64,000 bases of DNA from Amycolatopsis nalaikhensis (lineage in GTDB: Bacteria > Actinomycetota > Actinomycetes > Mycobacteriales > Pseudonocardiaceae): contig NZ_CP127173.1 of assembly GCF_030264295.1 (NCBI RefSeq), forward strand, positions 9,121,501 to 9,185,500, written 5' to 3'. Under the pieces are notes generated by a model, which did not search any database, was not told the DNA's origin, and worked only from the letters and a program-made list of their open reading frames with translations. Position 1 is the first letter of the stretch; each line of letters begins with the position of its first letter. Position numbers and translations under genes: made by a program. Below, piece by piece: positions 33,342-42,282 of the stretch.

Positions 33342-35153
33342 TCACCGCGCCAGCGCGAAACTCGGGTGCGGTGGCTGGTTGTACGCCGTGTTCTGCCAGG
33401 CCACCGCCTCGCGGTACTGCCGGTCCTGCATCAGCGAGACGTGCGCGATGCTCGTCGCGTCCGTCGTCGAGTAGATCCGCAGGGCCCGGTTGTCCGACGT
33501 CGCCCAGACGACCTCCTCCCGCCAGTCGCCGAACAGGTCCGCCTGCAGCGCGGGCGTGTTCTTCGTGCCGTTGTTCGCGTGCACCCCGGACGCGGTCAGC
33601 AGCCGCGTGTCGCCGCCCGTGCCGTACTTGTCGATGTGCGTGCCGTCGAGCAGCTCGCGCTGGGCGTCGCCGTCCCACCAGACCACGAAGTTCGCCGACG
33701 ACGGCTTGCGCCCGACGTTCTGCCCGCTCGTGTTCAGCAGCCCGGACACCCCGGACGACCAGGACTCGGCCCCCGGGCTGCCCGCCCAGATGTCGTCGGA
33801 GACGCCGCGACCGTTGTCGCAGCCGCACGTGTTCTGCCAGAGGACCTGGCCGGTCTTCGCGTCGGCCAGCCACGACGCGGGCTTCGACGTGTCTTCGTCC
33901 ACTTTGAACTCCTCCAGCCCGGGACGGCTGGGGATCAGGTCGCCGACGTGCATGGCGTCGCCGTGGCCGGTGCGGGTGTTCCACAGTGGACTGCCGGTGT
34001 CGTCGATCGCCATGGCACCGAAGACGATCTCGTCGCGGCCGTCACCGTCGACGTCGGCGATCGACAGCTGGTGGTTGCCCTGCCCGGCGTACTGCGAACC
34101 GGCCGAGTTGGAGTCGAACTTCCAGCGCTCGGTCAGCGCGCCGCCCCGGAAGTCCCAGGCCGCGATCACCGTGCGGGTGTAGTAGCCGCGGCTCATGATC
34201 AGGCTCGGGTGCGAACCGTCCAGGTAGGCCGTCCCGGCGAGGAACCGGTCGACGCGGTTGCCGTAGCTGTCGCCCCACGACGACACCGTGCCGCGCGGCG
34301 GGTCGTAGTTCACCGTGGCCGCCACGGCGCCGGTCTGGCCGGTGAACAGCGTGAGGTACTCGGGGCCGGACAGGACGTACCCGCTCGAGTTGCGGTAGTC
34401 GGCGTTCGCGTTGCCGATGACCTGGCCGGTGCCCGAGCGGGTGCCGTCGGCGGTCTTCATGGCGACCTCGGCGCGGCCGTCGCCGTCGTAGTCGAAGACC
34501 TGGAACTGCGTGTAGTGCGCCCCGGCGCGGATGTTGCGCCCGAGGTCGATCCGCCACAGCCGGGTGCCGTCCAGCCGGTAGGCGTCGACGTAGACGTCGC
34601 CGGTGTAGCCGGACTGCGAGTTGTCCTTGGCGTTGCTGGGATCCCACTTCACGACGAACTCGTACTGGCCGTCGCCGTCGAGGTCGCCGACGCTCGCGTC
34701 GTTCGCGCTGTAGGTGTAGCTCTCCCCCGACGGCGTCGTGCCGCCGGGCGGGATCTGGATCGGGACGTCGCGGGTGCTCGCCGCGGCGACGCTGGTCAAC
34801 GTCAAGGATTCCTCGGCCGCGAAGGCCGACATCCGCTCGACCCCGCCGACGACCGCTCGGACGGTGTAGCGGGCACCCGCCGGGGCGCCGCGGTCCAGGA
34901 AGCCGGTCGGCCCACCGGCCGGGGTCTCGGTCACGCGGGTGCCGTCGCGGTAGACCGCGAACGCCACCCCGGCCGGGTCGTCGGCGAGCAGCCGCCACCC
35001 GACCTGGTTGCCTTCCGCGGTGTGGACGCTGACCACCCCACGGTTCAGCCTGTCTACCTGCACGGCCGGGGCCGCGGCCGCCGCGGGGCTGGGCAGCAGC
35101 CCGGCCACCAGCAGTCCCGCGGTCAGCCACCGCCCGAAGACGAACGCACGCAT
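33342..35153 (-). CDS. Secreted rhamnogalacturonan lyase (PL11)
   Basis: 603 aa with a Sec signal (MRAFVFGRWLTAGLLVAGLL, cleavage near AAAA). Eight-bladed propeller with repeated calcium-binding stretches DLDGDGQYEFVVKWDPSN, DYDGDGRAEVAMKTADG and DVDGDGRDEIVFGAMAID, and the family features GDAMHVGDLIP and WWDGD. Cleaves the rhamnose-galacturonate backbone of pectin by beta-elimination. ATG 35153 lies 29 bp after the stop of the GH5 fusion gene on the same strand, so it probably shares that gene's CebR-type control. Confidence 0.92.
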   Translation of the reverse strand: MRAFVFGRWLTAGLLVAGLLPSPAAAAAPAVQVDRLNRGVVSVHTAEGNQVGWRLLADDPAGVAFAVYRDGTRVTETPAGGPTGFLDRGAPAGARYTVRAVVGGVERMSAFAAEESLTLTSVAAASTRDVPIQIPPGGTTPSGESYTYSANDASVGDLDGDGQYEFVVKWDPSNAKDNSQSGYTGDVYVDAYRLDGTRLWRIDLGRNIRAGAHYTQFQVFDYDGDGRAEVAMKTADGTRSGTGQVIGNANADYRNSSGYVLSGPEYLTLFTGQTGAVAATVNYDPPRGTVSSWGDSYGNRVDRFLAGTAYLDGSHPSLIMSRGYYTRTVIAAWDFRGGALTERWKFDSNSAGSQYAGQGNHQLSIADVDGDGRDEIVFGAMAIDDTGSPLWNTRTGHGDAMHVGDLIPSRPGLEEFKVDEDTSKPASWLADAKTGQVLWQNTCGCDNGRGVSDDIWAGSPGAESWSSGVSGLLNTSGQNVGRKPSSANFVVWWDGDAQRELLDGTHIDKYGTGGDTRLLTASGVHANNGTKNTPALQADLFGDWREEVVWATSDNRALRIYSTTDATSIAHVSLMQDRQYREAVAWQNTAYNQPPHPSFALAR

Positions 35154-35182
35154 GGGCACACCTTTCTCTCCGAAGGGGACGG

Positions 35183-37447
35183 TCAGGCGGTGAGGCAGGT
35201 GTTTCCGTTGAGGGTGAAGGACGTCGGCGCCGGGTTGGACCCGGTGTACGTCCCGTTGAAGCCGATGCCGGTCGAAGCGTTCGGCGCCAAGGTGCCGTTC
35301 CAGGCCAGGTTGGTGGCCGTGACCGCGGTCCCGGTCTGGCTGACCGTGGCGCCCCAGCCGGGTGGAGTCACCTGCTGCCCCGCGGCGTAGCTGAAGGCCA
35401 GTGTCCAGCCGGTGATCGTGCTCGCGCCGGTGTTGGTGATGGTCACCGACGCGGTGAAGCCGTTGCCGCCGCCCCAGCCGGGCGCCGAGTAGGCGACCTT
35501 GCACGCGCCGGTGCCGCCCGCGGTGGTCGTCGCCGACGCGATCCCGGACGCGGCCGAGGTGTTGCCCGCCGCGTCCTTGGCCCGCACCTGGTAGCGGTAG
35601 GTGCTCGACGCCGTGAGACCCGAGTCGGTGAAGGTGGTCGTCGGGCTCGAGCCGACCACGGTGAACGTCCCGCCGCTCGCGCCGGGGGCGCGCAGGACGT
35701 CGTAGCCGGTGACGCCGACGTCGTCGGTCGAAGCCGTCCACGTCAACGTCGCTCCGGACGACGTCACGGCCGAGACCGTCGGCGTGCCCGGAGTGGACGG
35801 TGCCTGCGTGTCGGTGCCGCCGCCCCCGTAGATGGTGGCCTCCTCGGACGTCTGCCGGATTCCGTTGGTGCCGTTGAGGAACCGCTCGCCCCACGCCGTG
35901 AGGCTGGCCGGGTCGAAGCCGTTCGTCATGTCGAGGTAGGCGACTTCGCCACCGTTGCCGCTCCACGACCAGCCGAGGTAGCCGAGGCCGCGGGCCTGCG
36001 CCTGGGCCATGATCGTGTCCTCGTCCGGGTCGCCGTCGCTGTGCTTGTTGCCGAACTCGCCGACGACCAGGGGCAGCCCGGCGGACCGGAACGCGTCGAA
36101 GTAGGCGGTGATCTCGGCCGCGGTGTCGTAGACGCCGTACATGTGGATGGAGAACACGGTGTTGTGCTGCGGGTCGGCGGCCAGCACCGACGCCGCGTCG
36201 TCGCGCATGATGTTCTGCCAGTCCTGGCCCCACATCGGCGCGTCGGCCATGATCAGGTGCCGCAGCCCGGCGGACCGCAGGCGCGCGATCGCCCCGCTCG
36301 TCGCGCTCGCCCAGGTCGCGCTCACCTGCTGGTTGTTGCCGAACGGTTCGTTGCCGAGGTTGAGCACGACGTAGTTCTCCTGGCCCTTCAAGGCCGCGGC
36401 CACGCTGATCCAGTACGTCGCCGCTTCGTCGAGGCTCGCGGCCGCGCTCTCTTCGCCGTAGCCGGTCGTGTCGTGGACTTCCAGCACGCAGATCAGCCGC
36501 GACTGCTTGCACAGCCCGATGATGGTGGTGATCTCGGCCGCCGACGTCGGTCCCCACCGCTTGCCGCTGCCGAGGACCACCCGGACCGTGTTGGCCCCGA
36601 AGGACTTGATGTTCGCGAAGGCGCTGTTCTGGCTCGGGTACCAGGCGTACGGGTGGTTGACCCCGCGCATCACGAACGCGGCGCCGTTCGCCTCGACGAC
36701 GCGGGTGCCGTCGACGTGCAGCCCCGCCGCGGCGGGCGTGCCGGTGCCCAAGGCCGCGACGAGCGCCGGGTACCAGCGGCTTTCCATCTTCCGGATGCCG
36801 GTGGTGCCGTTGGGGTGGACGCCGTCGGTGGTGTCGGCCGCGGTGTCGAATCCCGTCCACTGGTCGACGACCGTGATCGGGGAAGCCGCAGTGCTGTGCG
36901 CCTGCGCCCAGCCGGGGATGGCGGCGTTGAGGTCGACGACCCGCTGCGCGCAGGCGGCGCAGTTGGCCGGGTTCATCGGGATGATCTTCGCGACGACGAG
37001 CTTGGTGGTCGGGTTGGCGGCCCGCATCTGCCCCAGCAGCGTGGTGAAGGCGTCCAGGATCGTGCTCGCCGGGATGCCGTTCCAGACGTCGTTGGTGCCC
37101 AGGTGCATCAGGACGATGTCCGGGTGGGTCGCCGCCAGCCACCCGGGCAGCTGGTTGTCCCGCGCGATACCGGTCGCCAGGAATCCGCCGTGGCCCTCGT
37201 TCTCGCCGTCGTAGGTGAACCCGCAGCCCTGCGGCGGCAGCGTGCCGACGAAGTCGACGTCGGTGTGCCCGGTCTCCCGCAGGTGCTGCCACAGCAGGGC
37301 CCGCCAGCACCCGGGCGACCCGGTGATGGAGTCACCCAGCGCCATGACCCGCGTGGGCGCGGCGGCCCCCGCCGGGGCGGGAGCCACGACGGCGCAGGCG
37401 GCCAGCAGCACGCCGGCCACCACCGCCCGGAGAATTCGCCAGTGCAT
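35183..37447 (-). CDS. Secreted SGNH esterase - GH5 - Fn3 - CBM2 fusion
   Basis: 754 aa. Signal peptide 1-29. Residues 32-235: CE3-like SGNH esterase with ALGDSITG (Ser40), HLGTNDVWNG and the DGVHPNG His/Asp block, as in acetylxylan esterases. Residues about 245-545: GH5 glycosidase with acid/base NLGNEPFGNN and nucleophile VVGEFGNKHS, mannanase- or cellulase-like. Residues about 553-645: fibronectin III. Residues about 650-754: CBM2 with terminal Cys pair and exposed Trp (PGWGGGNGF, WTLAFSY). One polypeptide could deacetylate and cut a cellulose- or mannan-bound polymer. A perfect CebR-type box lies 36 bp upstream of the start. Confidence 0.92.
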   Translation of the reverse strand: MHWRILRAVVAGVLLAACAVVAPAPAGAAAPTRVMALGDSITGSPGCWRALLWQHLRETGHTDVDFVGTLPPQGCGFTYDGENEGHGGFLATGIARDNQLPGWLAATHPDIVLMHLGTNDVWNGIPASTILDAFTTLLGQMRAANPTTKLVVAKIIPMNPANCAACAQRVVDLNAAIPGWAQAHSTAASPITVVDQWTGFDTAADTTDGVHPNGTTGIRKMESRWYPALVAALGTGTPAAAGLHVDGTRVVEANGAAFVMRGVNHPYAWYPSQNSAFANIKSFGANTVRVVLGSGKRWGPTSAAEITTIIGLCKQSRLICVLEVHDTTGYGEESAAASLDEAATYWISVAAALKGQENYVVLNLGNEPFGNNQQVSATWASATSGAIARLRSAGLRHLIMADAPMWGQDWQNIMRDDAASVLAADPQHNTVFSIHMYGVYDTAAEITAYFDAFRSAGLPLVVGEFGNKHSDGDPDEDTIMAQAQARGLGYLGWSWSGNGGEVAYLDMTNGFDPASLTAWGERFLNGTNGIRQTSEEATIYGGGGTDTQAPSTPGTPTVSAVTSSGATLTWTASTDDVGVTGYDVLRAPGASGGTFTVVGSSPTTTFTDSGLTASSTYRYQVRAKDAAGNTSAASGIASATTTAGGTGACKVAYSAPGWGGGNGFTASVTITNTGASTITGWTLAFSYAAGQQVTPPGWGATVSQTGTAVTATNLAWNGTLAPNASTGIGFNGTYTGSNPAPTSFTLNGNTCLTA

Positions 37448-37481
37448 ACCGACCTCCTGGAGAAAAGCTCGACAGGACGAT

Positions 37482-37497
37482 CTGGGAGCGCTCCCAG
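37482..37497. promoter_or_regulatory. CebR-type operator
   Basis: CTGGGAGCGCTCCCAG, a perfect palindrome containing TGGGAGCGCTCCCA, the consensus bound by the LacI-family cellobiose repressor CebR in Streptomyces. It lies 35-50 bp upstream of the fusion-gene ATG at 37447, between it and the response regulator gene. No cebR gene is in the window, so it would act in trans. Confidence 0.85.
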
Positions 37498-37549
37498 CAC
37501 GGGAGTGTAACCGCTTTCCCACGCCGGAGAAAGATTCACCGGAGAAGAT

Positions 37550-38281
37550 TCAGCGCGGGGCGGAGTTCGACCATTTCGTCGAATCCGCCGCGAAGCCCGC
37601 CGATGCGGGCTCGCCGGGGACGATCAGCCCGGATTCGTAGGCCAGCACGACGGCTTGGGCCCGGCTGGTCAGGTCGAGCTTCGTCATCACGCGGTTCAGG
37701 TGAGTCTTGACCGTGCCTTCGCTGATCGTGAGCCGCCCGGCGATGTCCCGGTTGGTGATGCCGGTGCCGACCAGGCACAGGATTTCGCGCTCCCGCGCGG
37801 TGAGCGTGCCCAGCCGCGCGTGGCCGGTGCGGCCGCCGCCGGCCGGGGTGTGGTGCCGGACGTACGTTTCGATCAGCCGACGCGTGACGGCGGGCGCGAA
37901 GAGCAGGTCACCGGCTGCCACGGTGTGGATCGCGTGCACCAGGCGGGCCGGTTCGGCTTCCTTGAGCAGGAACCCCGCCGCACCCGCGCGCAGGGCTTCG
38001 TAGACGTACTCGTCGATGTCGAACGTCGTGAGGATCAGGATGCGCGGGGCGGGATCCTCGGCGGCGGCGAGGATCCGGCGCGTGGCCGTCACCCCGCCGA
38101 CGCCGGGCATGCGCACGTCCATGAGGATGACGTCCGGCCGGGTCGCCGCGGCACGGGCGACGGCTTGTTCGCCGTCCGCGGCCTCGCCGACCACGTCCAG
38201 TCCGGACGCCGCGCGCAGGAGGGCCGCGAGCCCGGCCCGCACCAGCGGCTGGTCGTCGACGACGAGCACGGTCGTGGTCAT
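37550..38281 (-). CDS. NarL/FixJ-type response regulator
   Basis: 243 aa. Receiver domain 1-120: VVDDQPLVRAGL acidic pocket, phospho-Asp in VILMDVRMPG near residue 55, and the signalling Thr/Lys in ILTTFD and GFLLKE. LuxR-type HTH at about residues 160-225 (LTAREREILCLVGTGITNRD, SEGTVKTHLNRVM). Partner of the histidine kinase gene ending 22 bp upstream. Its targets are not evident in the window. Confidence 0.93.
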   Translation of the reverse strand: MTTTVLVVDDQPLVRAGLAALLRAASGLDVVGEAADGEQAVARAAATRPDVILMDVRMPGVGGVTATRRILAAAEDPAPRILILTTFDIDEYVYEALRAGAAGFLLKEAEPARLVHAIHTVAAGDLLFAPAVTRRLIETYVRHHTPAGGGRTGHARLGTLTAREREILCLVGTGITNRDIAGRLTISEGTVKTHLNRVMTKLDLTSRAQAVVLAYESGLIVPGEPASAGFAADSTKWSNSAPR

Positions 38282-38303
38282 GGCGGAATCCCCCGGTGGA
38301 CTG

Positions 38304-39458
38304 TCAAGTCAGCGGCAGTGCCAGCTCCACCGCGAACCCGCCGTCCGGTCGCGGTCCCGCGGTCACCGTTCCACCGTACAGCTTCGCGCGTTCACGCATG
38401 CCCAGTAAGCCGTATTCCCCGGATTCCCCGTCCCGCACCGGCGATCCCGGCCCGTTGCGGATCGTCGCCGTCACCGCGTGCGGCCCCCGGTGCACGCCGA
38501 TCGCCACCAGGGCGGGCCCGGCGTGCTTGACCGCGTTGGTCAGCGCCTCCTGCACGACCCGGTACACGGTCAGCTGCAGCCCCGACGGCAGGCTTTCCAG
38601 GTCACCGCTGGTTTCCAGGCCGACCTCGACGCCGCCGGCGCGAGCACGGGCCACCAGCGCCGCCAGCCGGTCCAGCCCGGGCGCGGGCTCGGGTTCGCCG
38701 TCGCCGCCCGCGACGTCGGACTCCCGCAGGAGGACCAGCAGGCGCCGCATCTCCGCCAGCGCCTCCCGGCTGGTACCGCCGATCGTGTCCACGGCGGCCC
38801 GCGCCGTCGGCGGATCGGTGTCGAAGACATAGCCCGCGAGCCCGGCCTGCATGGAGATCATCGACATGTGGTGCGCGACGACGTCGTGCAGTTCCCGCGC
38901 GATCCGCAGCCGTTCCTGGGTCAGCGCCCGCTCGATCCGCCGCGCCTGGTCGCAGCGCAGCCGTTCGGTGGCTTCGGCCAGCAGCTCGTTCCAATCGGCG
39001 AGCCGCCGGCCGACGCCGCCGAGCCCCCAGGCCACGGCGGTGACGGCGACGGCTTCGGCGACGGCCGCGAAGAGGGGTGCGTGCAACGCGATTCCGCTGC
39101 TCAGCACGACGACGGCGGTGACGACGGCGCCGACCGCGGTCGGCCACCGCGGTTTCGCCGCCGCCAGGCTGTAGAAGGCGAGCACCGGTCCCCAGAAGTG
39201 CAGGCCCGGCAGGTAACCCTGGGCCGCGTAGACCAGGTAGGCGGCGGACGTCGCGAGCAGCACGGGCATCGGGTGGACGCGGCGGGCGCCGAGCGGCAGG
39301 CAGATCAGGCCGGTCAAGAGGTAGGCCACGGCGTCGAACGGCCGGTGCACCGGCGGCCGGTAGAGCCCGCCGACCGCGCACATCGCGGCGAGCATCGTGA
39401 CGGCCAGTGCGAGGTCCACCGCCCGCGGATGCCGCCGCACGAACTCGATCCGGTGCAC
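38304..39458 (-). CDS. Membrane sensor histidine kinase
   Basis: 384 aa. Four to five N-terminal transmembrane segments within residues 15-150 (LALAVTMLAAMCAVGGLY, LLTGLICLPLGARR and others) with short loops and no large extracellular sensor, then a HisKA_3 dimerisation domain with the phospho-acceptor His in LRIARELHDVVAHHMSMI, and an HATPase domain (NAVKHAGPALVAIGV, GEYGLLGMRERAKLYGG). Typical NarX/DesK-type intramembrane-sensing kinase, partner of the downstream response regulator. Confidence 0.92.
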   Translation of the reverse strand: MHRIEFVRRHPRAVDLALAVTMLAAMCAVGGLYRPPVHRPFDAVAYLLTGLICLPLGARRVHPMPVLLATSAAYLVYAAQGYLPGLHFWGPVLAFYSLAAAKPRWPTAVGAVVTAVVVLSSGIALHAPLFAAVAEAVAVTAVAWGLGGVGRRLADWNELLAEATERLRCDQARRIERALTQERLRIARELHDVVAHHMSMISMQAGLAGYVFDTDPPTARAAVDTIGGTSREALAEMRRLLVLLRESDVAGGDGEPEPAPGLDRLAALVARARAGGVEVGLETSGDLESLPSGLQLTVYRVVQEALTNAVKHAGPALVAIGVHRGPHAVTATIRNGPGSPVRDGESGEYGLLGMRERAKLYGGTVTAGPRPDGGFAVELALPLT

Positions 39459-39649
39459 CGGCCGAGCGTAACGAGGCTCGAGGGCGGTCGCGTCCCCTTC
39501 CGGGCATACCGCCGTGGTTTACGAACGCCCGTGCCGTGCCGCCGCGGGCACAGCCGGATCTCCATTCCGCGGCGGACGAATTCCACCGGATCCGTCCGTA
39601 GGTTCGTCCCCGAGCCGCCGCACCCGCGACGGCCGGAGAGGGGAAACCG

Positions 39650-40150
39650 ATGTTCTCTGCTCTGCTCGCGTCCGTCCGCGAACCCGCGGCGATCGGCGTC
39701 GCGTCGCTGGCCGCGCTCGCCGCCGTCGCCGTCCCGGCCGGCGCCGCGACCGCCCCCGAACCGGGTGGCGAGCCGATCGGCATCGTCGCGCCGTACCACC
39801 CGCCCGCCGACGACGGCGGCGTCCACGCGCTCGGGTCGCGGTGGATCGACATCTACTCCACCGACGGCGGCACGCGGGGCGCCCGGTACTACGGAACGCT
39901 GACCTGGAGCGGCAAAGCGCCCTACTCCGGGCGCATCAGCGGTGAGGTCGCGGACCGGGACGCGGACGGCTACTGCGCCGTCGCGGAGGTGTCGCTGGAC
40001 GGCACGCGCTTCACGCTGACGAGCCAGCGCGCGTGCGGCGTCGGCAAGACCCACGGGATCGGCTTCACCTACGCGAAGACGTACATCGCCAAGGTGCGGG
40101 TGTGCCGGATGAAGAACAACCTGCTCTACAACTGCAACGCGTGGAGCTAA
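39650..40150 (+). CDS. Secreted 166-aa protein of unknown function
   Basis: N-terminal hydrophobic leader (IGVASLAALAAVAVPAGAA) suggests export. The mature part is a beta-rich domain with four cysteines (DGYCAVAEV, QRACGVGK, VRVCRMKN, YNCNAWS) probably forming two disulphides. No family recognised; the layout resembles small extracellular proteins often seen in Amycolatopsis and relatives. A GGAGAGGGG ribosome site precedes ATG 39650. Upstream, 39459-39649 is the divergent promoter region with the kinase gene and shows no clear operator. Followed by a strong bidirectional terminator. Confidence 0.72.
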   Translation: MFSALLASVREPAAIGVASLAALAAVAVPAGAATAPEPGGEPIGIVAPYHPPADDGGVHALGSRWIDIYSTDGGTRGARYYGTLTWSGKAPYSGRISGEVADRDADGYCAVAEVSLDGTRFTLTSQRACGVGKTHGIGFTYAKTYIAKVRVCRMKNNLLYNCNAWS

Positions 40151-40166
40151 CCGGGAGGGGGACCTC

Positions 40167-40200
40167 GACGGCCGCGGCGCGCGAAGGCGCCGCGGCCGTC
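40167..40200. terminator. Strong bidirectional terminator
   Basis: GACGGCCGCGGCGC (40167-40180), loop GCGAAG, GCGCCGCGGCCGTC (40187-40200): a perfect 14-bp stem between the converging genes ending at 40150 and 40199. Confidence 0.85.
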
Positions 40201-40909
40201 AGGCCGTCACCCGGGTCTTGGTGTCCGCGCTGTCGTAGAAGGTCGCGAACGCCGACACGGGCTCCCGCGTCGTCCGGTGGGTGCTGAGCCGGTGCTCCTC
40301 GTCGGCGTACCCGAGGGCGATCCCGCAGACGACGACGTGGTCGTCGGGGATCCGCACGTGCCGCCGCAGGACCGGGTGGAAGTCGAGCAGCGACGCCTGC
40401 GCGCACGTGTGCAGCCCGGCCCCGCGCGCGGCGAGCATCAGGGCCTGCAGGAACAGTCCCGCGTCCACCAGCGCGCCCTGCAGGGGCAGCTTGCTGACCG
40501 TGAGGATCATCCCGACCGGCGCGCCGAAGAACTCGTAGTTGCGCCGGTGGTGGTCCCGGCGGCCTTCGGTGTCTTCGGGCCCGAGGCCGAGCGCGTCCCG
40601 GTAGAGGCCCTCGCCGAAGCGGCGGCGGCGGGTGCGGAACGGCTCGAGCCACTGGTCCGCGCCGGGCTGGTAGGCGAACTCGCCCGCCGCCCGGCGGCCC
40701 TCGTCGTAGGCGCACAGCAGGTCCGCGCTCAGCGCCCGCTTCGCCGCGCCCGTCAGCACGTGCACCTGCCACGGCTGCGAGTTGGAGTTGCTGGCCGACC
40801 GGGCCGCGAGGTCCAGGATCCGCTCGACCTGCGCGCGCGGCACCGGATCCGGCCGGAAGGCCCGGCAGCTGCGGCGGCCGAGCAGGGCCTCCTCGACGGT
40901 GGTGCTCAC
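40199..40909 (-). CDS. Nitroreductase (candidate PnbA-type nitrobenzoate reductase)
   Basis: 236-aa FMN nitroreductase. FMN-binding RRSCRAFRPDPVP at residues 12-24, SASNSNSQPWQVHV near residue 38 and GLHTCAQASLLDF / VVCGIALGYADEE near the C-terminus. Coupled by a 4-bp GTGA overlap to the upstream hydroxylaminobenzoate-lyase-like gene. That pairing matches the known PnbA-PnbB route, in which a nitroreductase makes 4-hydroxylaminobenzoate and the lyase releases ammonium to give protocatechuate. Transcribed from the site at 41459-41479. Confidence 0.85.
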   Translation of the reverse strand: MSTTVEEALLGRRSCRAFRPDPVPRAQVERILDLAARSASNSNSQPWQVHVLTGAAKRALSADLLCAYDEGRRAAGEFAYQPGADQWLEPFRTRRRRFGEGLYRDALGLGPEDTEGRRDHHRRNYEFFGAPVGMILTVSKLPLQGALVDAGLFLQALMLAARGAGLHTCAQASLLDFHPVLRRHVRIPDDHVVVCGIALGYADEEHRLSTHRTTREPVSAFATFYDSADTKTRVTA

Positions 40910-41415
40910 TCGGCCGGCGGGGTGATGTCGTAGGAGATCCGGCCGGCGGGCAGGTAGAACAACGCGATCAGCGCACCGCCCTTGACCTCCGGGTAGTGGT
41001 GGCTGCCCGGCCCCGGCGCGGTCCAGCCCGGCCCGCTCCAGCCGCGCGGGCCCATCAGCTTCGCGTCCGGGTCCAGCGGCACCACGAGGTTGAGCTCGCC
41101 GTAGGGGTGCTGGTGGTACTGCCCGCGGTACGGCTCGACGCTGTCCATGTAGACGGCGGTGACGCTGAAGTAGTTGAGGACGTCGCGGGGTTCGGCGATC
41201 CGGCTGCGCCGGTACTTCGGGCCGTCGACCTCGATGTTCGCCGCCCAGCCGGCGCGCACGCCGTCGGTGATCATGCGCGCGAGGTCGTCGTAGAGCGGGC
41301 TGCCGGGACCGTGGTTCTCGTTGAGCCAGGTCTCCAGCTCCCCGCCCGCGGTCCGGTTCTTGACGTCCTCGAGGAACGGGATGCTGCGGTCGATCAGGTC
41401 CTGCGCGGTGGTCAT
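40906..41415 (-). CDS. 4-hydroxylaminobenzoate lyase-like protein (DUF4863 family, PnbB-like)
   Basis: 169 aa, the full length for the family. Conserved stretches: NENHGPGSPLYDDLARMI, DGPKYRRSRIAEP, a histidine cluster GQYHQHPYGELNLVVPL and PGSHHYPEVKGGALIALFYL. The histidines resemble a cupin-type metal site. In nitrobenzoate degraders this protein converts 4-hydroxylaminobenzoate to protocatechuate with loss of ammonium. No protocatechuate dioxygenase is in the window, so the ring-cleavage step must be elsewhere. First gene of the operon; the shared TGTAACG dyad lies 44 bp upstream. Confidence 0.82.
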   Translation of the reverse strand: MTTAQDLIDRSIPFLEDVKNRTAGGELETWLNENHGPGSPLYDDLARMITDGVRAGWAANIEVDGPKYRRSRIAEPRDVLNYFSVTAVYMDSVEPYRGQYHQHPYGELNLVVPLDPDAKLMGPRGWSGPGWTAPGPGSHHYPEVKGGALIALFYLPAGRISYDITPPAE

Positions 41416-41458
41416 CGGAGGCTCCTTCCGTCGTGCTCCGACGGTAGGCCGAAGTTTC

Positions 41459-41479
41459 GTTACAGTCTAGTATTGTAAC
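41459..41479. promoter_or_regulatory. TGTAACG site A, upstream of the lyase-nitroreductase operon
   Basis: GTTACA-N9-TGTAAC inverted repeat; on the minus strand it reads GACTGTAACGAAAC, sharing CTGTAACGnAA with three other promoters in the island. It ends at the last base of the acetyltransferase gene. Candidate operator of the TetR at 42283. Confidence 0.65.
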
Positions 41480-42238
41480 TAAACTGCGCGCGGCACCCGG
41501 TCCAGGACGATCCCGAAGTGCTCGCGGTAGGCGGCGAGCACCTCGGCGTCGGACGCCAGCCGCCGCTCGGTCCGCTGCCCGGCCACGGTCTCGATCAGCC
41601 GGTCGCCGGCGAGGGTGATCCGGCCGCCGGGGGTGGCCAGCGAGCACGTCGGCCCGCCGGTGAACCGCGACCGCGGCGACGTCGAGTGCCACCAGGCCAT
41701 GGCTTCGAACTCGGCGAGCTCGCGAGGGCGCTGCTCCAGCCGGTAGACGACGCCGCCGTCGAGGAGCACGTCGAGGTCGCCCCGGGGTGCGGCGCGGATC
41801 TCGAACCGCCCGGCCGGATCGTCCTGGACGGCGCCGTCGACGAGCGGCAGCGGCCGCAGGCTGAACCGGCCGAACCCGACGTCGGCCAGCCACGGCTCGC
41901 CGAGGTCCACGCGCAGCGCGAGGTGGTCGAGCGGCGGGCCGAACCCGCCTTCGCGCCGCCACACCCGCCCGCCGAGCAACCGGACGTCGAAGCCGAGCGC
42001 GCGCAGCAGGACGGCGAACGCGCCGTTGAGCTCGTCAGCAGATCCCACCCCGCCGCCGTCGCACGAGCTTGCCGGACAGCGCCTCCTCCCCCAGTTCGAT
42101 CGCCTCGCCCAGGGTGATCGCGAGGTTCTCGAAGGGCACGGTTTCGAGGTGACGGCGTTGCAGCTCGCGCAGCGCGGCGAGCGAAGGCACCGGGGGCCGG
42201 GCGGCGCCGATGCGGTCGAGGTACTCCTGGACGTCCAT
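41479..42238 (-). pseudogene. Arylamine N-acetyltransferase, one-base frameshift at the catalytic Cys
   Basis: About 252 aa if repaired. The N-terminal part (ATG 42238) has RHLETVPFENLAITLGE and RRRRGGIC, the motif ending in the catalytic cysteine; the next codon is a stop (42035-42037). Deleting one G (base 42036) gives GGICYELNGAFAVLLRAL and opens the remaining frame, which contains the catalytic His (PPLDHLALRV) and Asp (WLADVGFG). Such enzymes transfer acetyl from acetyl-CoA to arylamines and arylhydroxylamines, fitting the nitroreductases next door. The insertion lies a few bases from AGCT, so a sequencing error is plausible. Divergent from the TetR gene. Confidence 0.82.
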
Positions 42239-42257
42239 GCGTAACAGCCACTCCCTG

Positions 42258-42271
42258 TAACGAATCGGTTA
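42258..42271. promoter_or_regulatory. TGTAACG site B, between the acetyltransferase and TetR genes
   Basis: TAAC-N6-GTTA dyad within CCTGTAACGAATCGGTTAGG, 11 bp from the TetR ATG and 20 bp from the acetyltransferase ATG. It shares CTGTAACGAA with site A and is placed for autoregulation. Confidence 0.65.
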
Positions 42272-42282
42272 GGATGCGGTTC

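Noticed and set aside
30875..33907. Plus-strand 1010-codon open frame
   Set aside because: Out-of-frame shadow of the HyuB-like gene continuing antisense to the monooxygenase gene; Arg/Pro-rich with no conserved motif.
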